Below are positions 1 through 10,692 of a stretch of DNA of 64,000 bases, in pieces. Made by a program: the position numbers and the translations under genes. The first letter of the stretch is position 1. Each line of letters starts with the position of its first letter. The stretch comes from Telmatactis stephensoni (lineage: Eukaryota > Cnidaria > Anthozoa > Actiniaria > Isophelliidae): contig JALIZF010001352.1 of NCBI GenBank assembly GCA_029948255.1, positions 1 through 64,000 of the forward strand. Direction: 5' to 3'. The notes under the pieces are model-generated. The model did not search any database, was not told where the DNA came from, and worked only from the letters and a program-made list of their open reading frames with translations.

Positions 1-3000
1 GTGGCCATCTGTGATGGACGAAATCTTACCGATTGTCCTCAGAGATTTACAAACGTCCGTAACGTCAGCAGTATTAAGATAACAGGTACTCTAATTCTTA
101 CATAACGACTAAGTTGTGATTCATAATGTTTCAAAACCCACTTATTATCTTTTCTAAGGACTTGACTTGGAGAGTGGAACACTGTACATCGCTAAAGTCA
201 GGGCAACGAACTATGCAGGGTTACAGACTGAAGCAGCGTCCAATGGATTTACAGTAGACTTTTCGCCACCTGTTCAAAATACTGCCTGGATTGGTCCTGG
301 TAATCAACATCTGCAATACCAAGCTGACAGTCGGCAACTTCAAGTCAGGTCAGTTAACTATTGGACTGGCTGGCTTTCGTAGTTAAATCCGAGATAAACA
401 TACATTTGCGCACATCCCACACGTGTCTGTCTGTACTCTAAAAATAAACATGCCGCGAATTGTAAATTTTATGCGTTGTGTTCCTGTGCTTATTTTTCTC
501 GCGCTCTAGTCTATATTGTACAACTGCAGTACATTGCGCTTATATTACAACACAGAGAAACATTGCTAAACAGTCAAGCATTTAGAACCCAAAAGCCAAA
601 TAAAAATGGACAGAAAATTGTTGGCTTTCAATTGCTTAATGTTAATCATTCTCCTTCACTTGATAATAACGCTAAGTGCAGCGTCGAACGTCACAATATA
701 TTAACTGAAACAAACATTTATTTGTCCCTAGCTGGATGCCCTTTACAGATAGTGAAAGTGGAATATCTAAATATGAACTGTGCGTCCGACCGAGCTCGTC
801 ATCCAGTGACTGCAACACTTACATAAATGTCGGGAAAAAAACCCGCTATTTGCTCTCTGGTCTGACTCTTAATCATGGAAATTCGTATTATGTAACAGTT
901 AAGGCAACAAATGGTGCTGGATTAACTACTATGACAAGAACAGAACAAACTATGATCGACACAACCCCACCAAAGGCGATCAACCCAGCTCCTAATCAAA
1001 ATGCATCCATGGTTGGTTCGAGACCCCATATCCGCTTCAGCTGCACGGAAGAACTCGTTAGTGTTGACTGGGACGAATTTGAAGATCCTGAAAGTAAGTT
1101 ATCCTATTATGAATGGTGTGTTGGAACTACAAATGGCCGTTGTGACGTCACCCCTAAGAAATCTGCACAGCTCAGATTGCTTGGCCAAGAAATTGTGAAA
1201 AAAATTGCGTCAGGAACAAGTCTTTTTGCTTCTGTCTTCGCGATAAACGGCGCTGGACTGAAGACAGTTATTAAGTCAAGAGAATGCTTGGTGATAACTG
1301 TGGCTCCAAAAGTAGTTAAGGTTTTGGAATCAGAGTTCCCCAACTCAAGTGATTACTCCGATGTTGATTGGACCAACAACATGGAGAGTCTGAGCTACAG
1401 ATGGGGTGTTATTGGGAAATTCTTGAATGACATTTCACGCATGCGCATTGAAATTGGGATAACGCAAACTTCAACCAATAAGACGTTCCCAAGACTTGAT
1501 GAACAGCTGTCCTGGAATGGAGAACCTCTGGTACAAAGGTTTATACCTGTAAATGCCGGTCAACGAAATGTCACAGTAGAAAGCGTACCTTTGAAGCCAT
1601 GGGAAGAATATCGAGGCATTGTTAGAGTATGGAATGAAGGAGGAATTTACAGCGAGAAAAGTAGTGACGGCATTCGTATAGAACCACGTCCACCGTTACC
1701 TCGTAAGGTCATGCTTCGAGACAATGCAGAGAATGAAGAAAAGACAAGATGGCTTCCAAATCTCCATCTGCCTTCTTTCAACTTGAGTGGTTTGGATCCA
1801 GATGTAAAATATATATCGTCCCCTAGTGATATTTCGATCGCTGTCAGTGACTTTATCAACGAGACAAATTCATCGCTTTCTAAACTCAATGAGATACTGG
1901 ATAGTGGAGCCTTTAGTCCAACCAAAGAGTTCAAGCTTGTAGTCACTAAAGTAACATCAGACTCAAATGAGACCAACACCACAGAACACAGCTTAGAAAC
2001 TAAAACGCTACCAGGATTTGCAGACCCTTCTGGTCCTTGCTGTACAAACCACACGCCTCATTGGCTTGTCATGCAGTCAGACATCCATTACAAACCAACC
2101 TCAGTAGCAAAGAAGTTTGGAATATCTGTGGTGATTTTACCACAAAATTATATCGCTGTTAGCTCATCGCATAAAGTATTTTTCTTTTCTAAGAAAAATC
2201 GACTAATGAACAGTGAGGTTATCAAAGAGATTTCTCCAGGTGAAAAAAGAATAATTAACAGGTTATCGTACTTCCAAAATAGGTTGAGTGTGATATCAGA
2301 TGGAAAGATAAGCATTTATCGCCTAAACTTCACTCCCAAAGGTGCATTGAAATTCCACCTGGAAACAAGTATTTCTAATTGCAAAGCCATTAAGTGTAAA
2401 TCAGATGTAGTATGGTCAGAACTGACAGGACGTTCGGCGATCATGGGAAATTCAGTCTTGGCAACATCTGGACAAAACACTCCAGCAAATTATAGCGTAG
2501 TAGGAATATTCCAGGAAAAAAGAGGCGTCTGGAAACTAGGAAAAGTTCTTGGTGAATCAGAAAAGGATCCGCTGTTTGGTACATCGTTTGACTTTAACGA
2601 TAGGCTGCTTGCTGTCTCATTAGGTAGCAAATCTGTGATTATATATTCAACGGTAGATTATTCCATTTTAATGAAGGTTGATCTTAAAAGCTATACAGCC
2701 CTCGTCGAACCATTGGTGCAACTAACCAAAGACGACACTCTAGTGCTGGTTTCAAAGTCGAAAGGACAAGTTATTGTCATTCAACTTAATGTCGCATCAA
2801 AATCGTCCACATTGGTATGCTCTTATAACGTCCCTGCGGGAGTACGATTGAGTGACAACTTTGACTTAATGGACATCAATGGGGGCACCATTGTTGCTCT
2901 TGGAATGCAGACACTGAAAGGTCGTGATGGAGTGATACTAACAGGGTTTAACGGCAGCTTCGCTTACCATCCTTTCCATGAACAAGGCAAATGCATTGGT

Positions 3001-6000
3001 CTTGGAAGGGTAGTTGCCCGCGAAGACATCCCTCGTGTGGACGACGGTGTACCACGTGCTAGTGTGTCTGCTAAAGGATCAACCATTCTATTTGGAACAC
3101 CAGGAGTATTGACCTGGCCAAACAGCGGTGAAAACCATGGCACAGGGCGCGTGTTTAGCATTACATACTGTCCCAGAGGCTACAAAAGGATGAAGACGTC
3201 CAACATAGAAGATCAAGAAACATTCCAATGTGAAGCTTGTGAAAGCGGTAGAAAATCTGTTGGAGGGATAACAAGAATTTGTGCCATTTGCAAAGATCGT
3301 AAGTGTTCGACTCCTTTCGATGAAGAGCCAGTACACTTTGTGACGAAAATATGTGACCGTTCACAGTGCCCACTTGTCAAGCAATTTAACAACAAAACAA
3401 ACGCAATGAGGGTTAACCAGATGGATGGCACATTCTTTGCGGAAGGCGCAGTCAACGAGTACACTGTCAAAATTGTCGAAAAGACTCGCAGTGGTTTGTC
3501 AACAACATCTAAATCTGAATCTTTTATTATCGATACAACATCTCCAGTTGTTGGGACAGTTTATGATGGTCTTGGTAGCAATCCCGAAACAAACTGCTCG
3601 AAAAACGAAACCTTTGGTGAAGACAGTCAGTGCTCCACTCGTAACTTTCAGGATACGGATATCGATTACACAAACATTACTTCAGAGGTCCATGCTCGCT
3701 GGATTGACTTTGCAGATAACGAAAGTGATATCGCTGAATATTTTTGGTGCATTGGTTCTAAGCCAATGCTAGATGACATTCGACAATGCGAAAGTACTGG
3801 ACAGAGACAAAACGGAAGTGCATATGGCTTTCATTTTAAGCAGGGTGATACTTACTACGTCACTGTTGTGGCTTGTAATGGTGCTCAGCGGTGTTCAGCA
3901 AATCATAGTAATGGCGTTACTATCGATACTACGCCACCTGTAATGCAGTATGTACGAGACGGTGTGCTTGGCCCTGATATAGATTACCAGGTAGGATGAT
4001 ATATTGTGCTTATCTAGGCTTCACACTAGAATTTAGAAATAGACATCCATGTTGCCATATCGCTATTTATAATCCAATTCCATGACCGCAAACTATTCAC
4101 AATTGTTACAGGCCCACTGCATGGCTCAAGGTTTTCTCAAGCATGTTAAGGCCTGGGTCAGGAGGCAAATCTGAAGCTTATGATCGATTTTTAGTTTTAT
4201 GTCATAAACATATCTAAACAACGTGAAATTTTGCAGAGCAGTAGAACTTAGTAAAGTGTAGAACCTTGGCCCAAACATTTGTGTGAGAGTGGTCACGTGA
4301 TCAACTAGTGGGATGAAATATAAAAAAACAGTTTTTTAGGGTACGGTGGCGAGTTTAAGTGATACACAAGAACAGATACTTCGATTGTAGTTCGTTTTAA
4401 CAGTTTAAAAAGATAGCGCTTGGAATGGATGACCATCACTCTTCTGTAAAGAGATATTGCATAAAACAGGTCACGTGACCAGATATAGAAATTACATTTT
4501 ATTTCAAATCTACTTAGTGAAAAGCGATAGTCAACCATTCCAAACGATAAGTTGTAAAGCACACAGGGAGGAATAGATTTATACTAGTTGTGGAAAGAAA
4601 CTACAAAAACTCGACACCGTACAGCATTTTTAGAATTTTCTTTCTTAATGACGTCATCAGTCACGTGATCAAAAAAACTTTAAGATTAAAAAATTAAGGA
4701 ACGTAAAATACAATCCCTACACTAGTTTGTGTCACAAATAAACAAATTCCTGTCAAGATGTTGAGCTGAAAACATAATTGCTCATGGCTGATAAAACCCA
4801 GGCCTTAACATACTTGAGTTGGTGCTTGCCAACAACAATACAGTTTAAATTAAAATCTTCATTTCTAACCTAAAGCTGAAATTCAGGAAAAAATAGAAAT
4901 AAATATAATAAAATCCCATGACACAAGCAAACTTTTCTAGTTCATTCCGGAAAGGAATTAAATTTGGGACCCATGACTATCCATGTTATTCAGTTCCATT
5001 CCAGTGTGAACAGTTATTCTTTGTTCGTAATGGCATCTGACTTGAACGCAAACTCACCACAATATTATGTTCTTTTACTAGGTGTTCATTGATATCATAT
5101 TTGCATACTTCAAAGCCAGCGATCCAGATAGCGGTGTCACCTCGTATGAAGTAGCGTGGGGTACAGCTCCTGGTATGGTAGACACAAAGGATTACGAGGA
5201 AATCGGAAACACTACAACATGGTTTGCAAAATTCAAAGACAACGCATTGAAAAAGAAAACTAGATATTTTGCAACTGTCAGAGCTATCAACAAAGCAGGT
5301 CTGATATCGATGCCATTATCATCCAATGGTGTCCTTGTCGGAAAGTCCGAGTATATCTTCGACAACAATGCCTCAGCGTCTTTCTTTTTTGACACTGTAA
5401 ATATGAACCCTGACGGTACGAGAAAAGATGGTGGTGTTGGTAAAACCTATGGAACTTTGGACGTTCCAAAAGGAGCTGTTGATGGTGAGGTGAAACTGAC
5501 CTGTTACAGTCTCGACAAGAAAACCTTGGAAACAAACAAATCTGATGAAGGACCTGTATCCAACCCAGAAGCTACTAAACCAAAGGTAAATTAGATTGTT
5601 TTATAAAATAACTATGATATAACGCGCGCTCTGATTGGCCAAAGGACGCGTGCCTTCTATGAGAACACACAGCACGCGTACGCGCGCGCACATTTTCAAA
5701 CTTTCTCTAACGAAAAACGAAAATAAAACTTCAATTGTATTTTATAAAAGAAAAAGAAAACTCGGCAGCAGTGTTATGTTGAGTTATAGAAGCACTTTAT
5801 AAAATTGTAAGAAGACTCGAGAAGTGTTGAGTTCTCCTAACACTTCTTTCGTCTTCTTACAATTCCCGCGTGCTTCTATAACTCAACACAGCACGCTGCC
5901 TCGTTTTCTATTTCTACAATCTAGATATGATTAAGTGCCCTTGTTTGGAGGGGGGACCAAACTAAGTCTGAAGCAAATGGAACATGTTACACACGAAATG

Positions 6001-8492
6001 ATCCATTCATGATATCACAAACACAAGATTTTACTATGTCATTTCATCTCCTTTTTGTCACAGCAATTCATGCTGGGAAATTACAGCTTCCAAATCAAAG
6101 CATTTGATCCAAAGAACAACACTATTCAAGAAGGATACAAGTTTGCTAAGCCAATAAAAATCTCTATGTTCTATGACGTTGATAACTTGGTCAGAGCGAA
6201 TAAACGTGTCGTAAATAAAGACGTTAAAAAGGACGACGTCGACCCTGTTCTTTACCTGTGGGATTTGAAGAATAAAACTTGGTATGTTGGTTTATAAAAT
6301 TTATTATTATAAAACTCACTCTTCTTTCTTTTCTTTTCTTTTCTTTACTTTTCTTTTCTTTTCTTTTCTTTTCTTCTCTTCTCTTCTCTTCTCTTCTCTT
6401 CTCTTCTCTTCTCTTTTCTTTCCTTTCCTTTCCTTTCCTTTCTTTCCTTCCTTCTTTTTCTATTCCTCCTTTTTACTTACTTTCTTATAGTTTTGCCTTT
6501 CTTTCTTTCACCCTTTTTCTTCTCATTTTCATTTATTTTCCTTCTCGTTTTCATTTATTTTCTTTCAGCTTTATTTTCCTTAATTCAATCGGCCCTACTT
6601 CTTAGCTTTCCCCTCGATCATATACCTTTTGTGCATATATCTTACTTAGTACTGTTTTCCGTTCATCTTTGCAGGATTGATGCGTCTCTTACTTGTCCCG
6701 AACCATGGTCTCACGTGAATCGGACCATTAAATTACTGACTGTCCAAATATGCCATTTAACGCAGTTTGCCTTTTACTGGTCATTCAAAGCCCAAAAGGG
6801 TCTAATGATGTTCGATAAAAACTCTTCAGGTATTTACAGTGCTTGAATTGTTACTTATCAAGTGCACAGGTTACTTATTTTAAAATCAATCACTTCGTTT
6901 TGTTTATTCGTCCTAGCTAATATTTCATCCATCCATCAATCTATTCATCCATCCATCCATTCATTCATTAACTGCGTTCATTCATTCATGCACAAATTCC
7001 TTCGTTCATTTCTAATTCATTTATTCAGTGGTAGGTTTATTTAGTTATTCGTATAACTTTTTTTAGTATATGGTGCCAATGGTGACATCAATATTGTGCG
7101 GCAATCCCGTGTCCAAGAAATCGAGCTACCAGTCAAACGATCAAAAGGATCTTCAGGAAACATAGTAGTTCAGTGGTCTCTACATAGCAACGAGTCAAAT
7201 CATCATAACCTAATGTGGCCAAATTCTGGTAAAATATTCTTCCAAGAGGGACAATGGAATGGATCAATTTCACTTATTGTTGCAAACGATGAACGAAAAA
7301 CGGACGAAAGGCAAATTTGGGTTCAACTCGACAACACGACAGGAGGTGCACTACTTGCATCACACGAGTTAACCACTGCTAAATTTGTTATTTCGTCTAA
7401 CCTCGTCCTTGAGCCTTCGCGTTATACGAAATGGATCATCGTTGGAGTTTGCTGTGGAATTCTCTTGCTTTTAATTATCATAGTAATTATCATCGTTGGA
7501 GTAAGGCGAAGGAATGCAAAAACAAACAGACTACAGAAATCGTAAGTCGAAAACAGCAAATAGAATATTTAACTTTGACTTGATTTAGTAAGCACAACGA
7601 GATATTAAATACGACAACAGGCTCATGACGTATAGATTTTAAAACGACCCTTGACGTCATCGAAGTACTGAATAACCGGCCATGTTTCTTGCGTCGCGTC
7701 GCGCTCGCTAAATCAGGGACGTAGTCAACAGGGGGCTAGGAGTTTATAGCCTCCCCACTTTTTGCTTTTTAAAAATGCTTCAAATTTCATCATAAATACT
7801 TTTAAAAATGTTTCAAATTTCATCCTAAATACTTTTTTAGTACAAATAAACAGTTTATAAAACAGCTAATCAGAAATGATGATTAAATGCTAGCTTCAAT
7901 TTCACTTTCAAGCTAAAGTAATCATGAAAAAAACGACCCACGATCCTTACGATGCTGTCAAGATCTTAAGAAAAAGAGAGATTTATTAGCGAAATGGTCA
8001 ATATTTGCAGCCTGTCGCGGCCATGCGAAGTACCGTGAGCGGTCTTTTTCTTTAGCCAGAAGAATGGACCTGAAGAATGGAAATAACTTATCAGGTCTAC
8101 TAACTAACTTGTTTGCACCATGGTGTTTCTTGCAATTGGAGGATTATATAGCTGTTTTTATTTTCATTCATTTTTCTATCAGTTTAACGGACACGTTCGA
8201 TTCAACGGGATGTCGATCGTGCGGCCCGATTGTCAAAGTCAAGCGCGTGCGTCGAGAAACATGTCCTGAATATGGACAAGCAAATTCAAGAACGTAACCA
8301 TTCTACTACTGGATGAATTATATGATTGGTTTCTCCAGCACTCACACAATTCTTTTTGCCGTTTTCCGTTCCAGCGTGAAAGCTTTTTGAAGATATCTCT
8401 CTACAATCACAAAATTTTCCTGCATTGTATTGTGTTGATGAAACATGCTGCTGCCCTCAAAAATATACATGTATTATATTATTATTATTATT

Positions 8493-8554
<62 letters not shown>

Positions 8555-10692
8555 TATTATTATCATTATTCTTTATAACAGAATAACAAAAAGAAGTGTG
8601 AAGTATAAAGTTAATGGCGAAGATGAGGATGCAGACAACGGCGATGAATTGGAGATGATAGATACCGCACCACATACAACAAGTCATCAACGACTAACAC
8701 CTGAAGAGTAAGACATGTATTATTCTCTTATATACAGTTAACTCTCGTTATAGTGGAAACCCCCTGGACCGTCATTTGGTGTCCGTAATAGCGGAGTCCA
8801 TAATAGCTATAACGGCAGTTGTTTCCAAACATTTCTTGTGTTTTTGGCCGGCCCGGAAATTATATTTCTTCTGTCCAGTCCGTTATAGCGAGATGTCTGT
8901 AAAAGCGGGGTTTCCGCAAGGTTAGAGTTGACGACTGTGCCGTGTATCGCTTTCAAGGGGTATCGGATAGAGCGATTTGACAGTAGATACGTTGTTGTTA
9001 GGTTGTCTCACGAAAACTGACCTTCAATTCGATAATGAAATACTGATTGGATGATAATAATAATAATAATGTCAAAGATTAACTTTGGTTCACATAACAA
9101 CTTGCTTGCTTATTTGTGTAGCGACGGCCAAGATTCGCACGACGGAGACTCACAGAAGGATGACGCGTCTGAAGACGATCTTGACGAAAAACGGTCTTCC
9201 AAGATTCCAATGGTGTTTTCAATGGGAAGGAAATCTCCCAAAATATCTGGAATTCCAAATCCATCTGCACTGGACACAGCATCAAATGCGTCAACATCGG
9301 ATGATGAGCAGCTTAACGAGAAACCTCAAAGGACTAAAAGGCTGTCATTAAAAAAGAAAGAAGCGGTTCATGGCCATCGTGCTTTTGAGAACCCTGTTTA
9401 TGGATGTTGTAGTGACTTGGAAATGGAAGATCGGAAAGACGTGCCCGCAATCAACATTGACAAGACTGATGATGATGATGCTGTTGACTCTGCAAATGCC
9501 AGGTAATTTGTTTCCCAGTCAATTAGAGTGCGTGTTAGTCCAGTCCCAGACTCTCTTTCTTGCCGCTCCAGGACTCGCGGAAAAAGAGAGTCCAGTATAA
9601 CTTGCATGCGCATGTCAGCTTAGTGACCACACGATCACCACATTCATGTGGTCATCGCGTGGTTACAAATCCTAAAGTCATCTAATGATTCAAGATGGCT
9701 GAAGAAGAAAGTGTTTTGTATACACGATATCAGTCTCATTTCGAAAAGCCATTTGTTGATTCAGTGAGCTATGCACTTGGAAAAACCAACGATAATCTTT
9801 TACCAAAGTTTGAGCAGTTACAGGCCATTTACGGATAGACAGTTGTGGAAGACGTATTTGTGAATTTTTCGATACGCATCACTACCACTGCTACCAAACA
9901 CTGACATTTGCATATTGCAAGCTCGCAAAATACTAATTAATCAATTGATTGGCTCATTTTGCACATGCGCATGCAAGTTATATACTGGACTCTCTTTCTC
10001 CTCGAGTCCTGGAGCGGCAAGAAAGAGAGTCTGGGACTGGACTAAGTGCGTGTAAGATTCTGCGATGTCTATGCGTCTCTGTTGTATTCACACCACACGG
10101 AACGCTCTCGACGAAGTAAAGTGTGTGTAATATACCAATAAATATTATTTATAACTCGATTTTATGATATATATTATATATGTATAGGTTTTGCATGATC
10201 ATGACATCAGTTGGAGGAACAAATCCTCAGGAAAACAGATTCTTTTGCCATCGAACATGGTCACTGTCACGTGATCATCGTGCAAGCCTTTATCCCAAAG
10301 TTGGGATTTCTACCCATACTCCCTATCGGTCTGGTGAATGCACCCTGCCTCACGTGGGCCGAGCAAATATGTTCGTTATAAACAACATTTTATTGATAGT
10401 GTTTCTTCTGCATTTAAGCAATGAAAGAAAAGGGTCTATGTCTAAACCCAAGAAAAAAACCTCCATAAAGCGTCTCAAGGCTTGGGATGCAAAACCAAGC
10501 GAGAGCAAAGAGGACCTCGTGTCGTCTAACGGCCCTACCAAGCACGAAGAAAATGTGAACATGCTATACGACTATGATGACTCCGAACCAGAACAAGAAA
10601 GCTCGGTGGTAAAAAGTAATTACCTTAGAGCAACCATGAATGGCCATTTCGCGGCGAGTTTGCCTGGGAGCTCTGACGAAGGAGAAAACTAG
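1..10692 (+). CDS. Large type I membrane protein, FN3-like/ZU5-like/Calx-beta (5' partial)
   Basis: Ten exons join in frame: 1-85, 159-348, 732-3990, 5082-5585, 6064-6281, 6675-6829, 7067-7541, 8582-8707, 9122-9502 and 10419-10692 (TAG). All junctions are GT-AG with matching phases, giving 1,888 visible residues; the start lies upstream of the window. The order (visible-fragment numbering) is: FN3-like repeats with the recurrent 'D.ES.I..Y..C.G' and 'NGAGL' patterns (about 1-340); a region of repeated hydrophobic strands that may be a propeller (about 540-900); a Cys-rich GCC2/GCC3-like stretch (about 900-970); more FN3-like repeats to about 1,250; a ZU5-like region (YGTLDVPKGAV through ICHLTQFA); a Calx-beta-like domain (SGKIFFQEGQ, TGGALL); a TM helix near 1,592-1,616 followed by Arg; and an acidic Ser-rich tail with FENPVY. 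Many N-glycosylation sequons precede the TM. It is probably a cell-surface adhesion or receptor-like protein, but I do not recognise a named orthologue. The exon model is strong; the function is inference. Confidence 0.
732..3990 (+). other. 3.26-kb giant exon of the membrane protein
   Basis: This single exon encodes 1,086 uninterrupted codons. It is bounded by a TTTGTCCCTAG acceptor and a CAG|GTAGGA donor. It holds FN3-like units, the propeller-like middle, the Cys-rich stretch and further FN3-like units. All other exons of the gene are 85-504 bp, so the long exon is unusual and may descend from an intron-poor ancestral segment. Confidence 0.
4136..4818. mobile_element. TIR element, AAGGCCTGGGTCA family, copy 1
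   Basis: The ends are inverted repeats: left CTCAAGCATGTTAAGGCCTG, and the right end is the complement of CAAGTATGTTAAGGCCTGGG. The interior is AT-rich with repeated TCACGTGATC and TGACGTCA palindromes and no convincing ORF. It sits in the 3,991-5,081 intron of the membrane-protein gene. A second copy with the same ends is at 35,238-35,934. It is a non-autonomous DNA element of about 0.68 kb. Confidence 0.
5600..5930. mobile_element. Foldback MITE, CGCGCGCTCTGATTGG family
   Basis: It begins TATAACGCGCGCTCTGATTG and contains ACACAGCACGCG blocks. The central palindrome pairs AGTTATAGAAGCAC with its complement around AATTGTAAGAAGAC. Related copies lie at 12,166, 22,498, 25,840 and 53,385. It fills most of the 5,586-6,063 intron. 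Confidence 0.
6317..6470. repeat. TTTTC/TTCTC pyrimidine tract
   Basis: Continuous (TTTTC)n then (TCTCT)n and (TTTCC)n repeats occupy the intron between 6,281 and 6,675. The long Leu/Phe/Ser-only reading frames across it are low-complexity artefacts. Confidence 0.
8474..8570. repeat. ATT/ATC trinucleotide microsatellite next to a splice acceptor
   Basis: ATT units pass into about 26 ATC units and back to ATT. The tract ends roughly 11 bases before the acceptor used by the exon at 8,582, so length changes would move the branch-point region of that intron. Confidence 0.
8735..8937. mobile_element. Short pogo/Tigger-like MITE
   Basis: Its left end CAGTTAACTCTCGTTATAGT faces a right end whose complement starts CAGTCGTCAACTCTAACC. 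Both arms contain GGAAACCCC and 'taatagcgg' type subrepeats. CAGTTRAC...TTATA ends are typical of pogo-superfamily elements; the family assignment is from memory and no clear TA duplication was seen. Confidence 0.
9535..10045. mobile_element. hAT-like MITE with 7-8 bp target duplication and a small ORF
   Basis: The terminal repeats are long: left TTAGTCCAGTCCCAGACTCT, and the right end is its complement; both continue through CTTGCCGCTCCAGGACTCG to GCATGCGCATG. The element is flanked by the direct repeat GTGCGTG (9,528-9,534 and 10,046-10,052; AGTGCGTG if one more base is counted). The interior carries an ORF at 9,695-9,838. It lies in the last intron (9,503-10,418) of the membrane-protein gene. 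A diverged relative of one arm is near 41,420-41,510. Confidence 0.
9695..9838 (+). CDS. 47-residue ORF inside the hAT-like MITE
   Basis: The ORF starts MAEEESVLYTRYQSHFEKPF and ends LQAIYG then TAG. Its composition is protein-like (mixed charged and aromatic residues, no simple repeats), unlike the shadow ORFs around it. It could be a captured first exon, a transposase remnant or chance. I do not recognise the sequence; there is no evidence of expression, and confidence is low. Confidence 0.
   Translation: MAEEESVLYTRYQSHFEKPFVDSVSYALGKTNDNLLPKFEQLQAIYG

Noticed and set aside
8387..8711. Poly-His, poly-Ile and poly-Asp frames
   Set aside because: They are translations of the ATC microsatellite; only the exon 8,582-8,707 is real.
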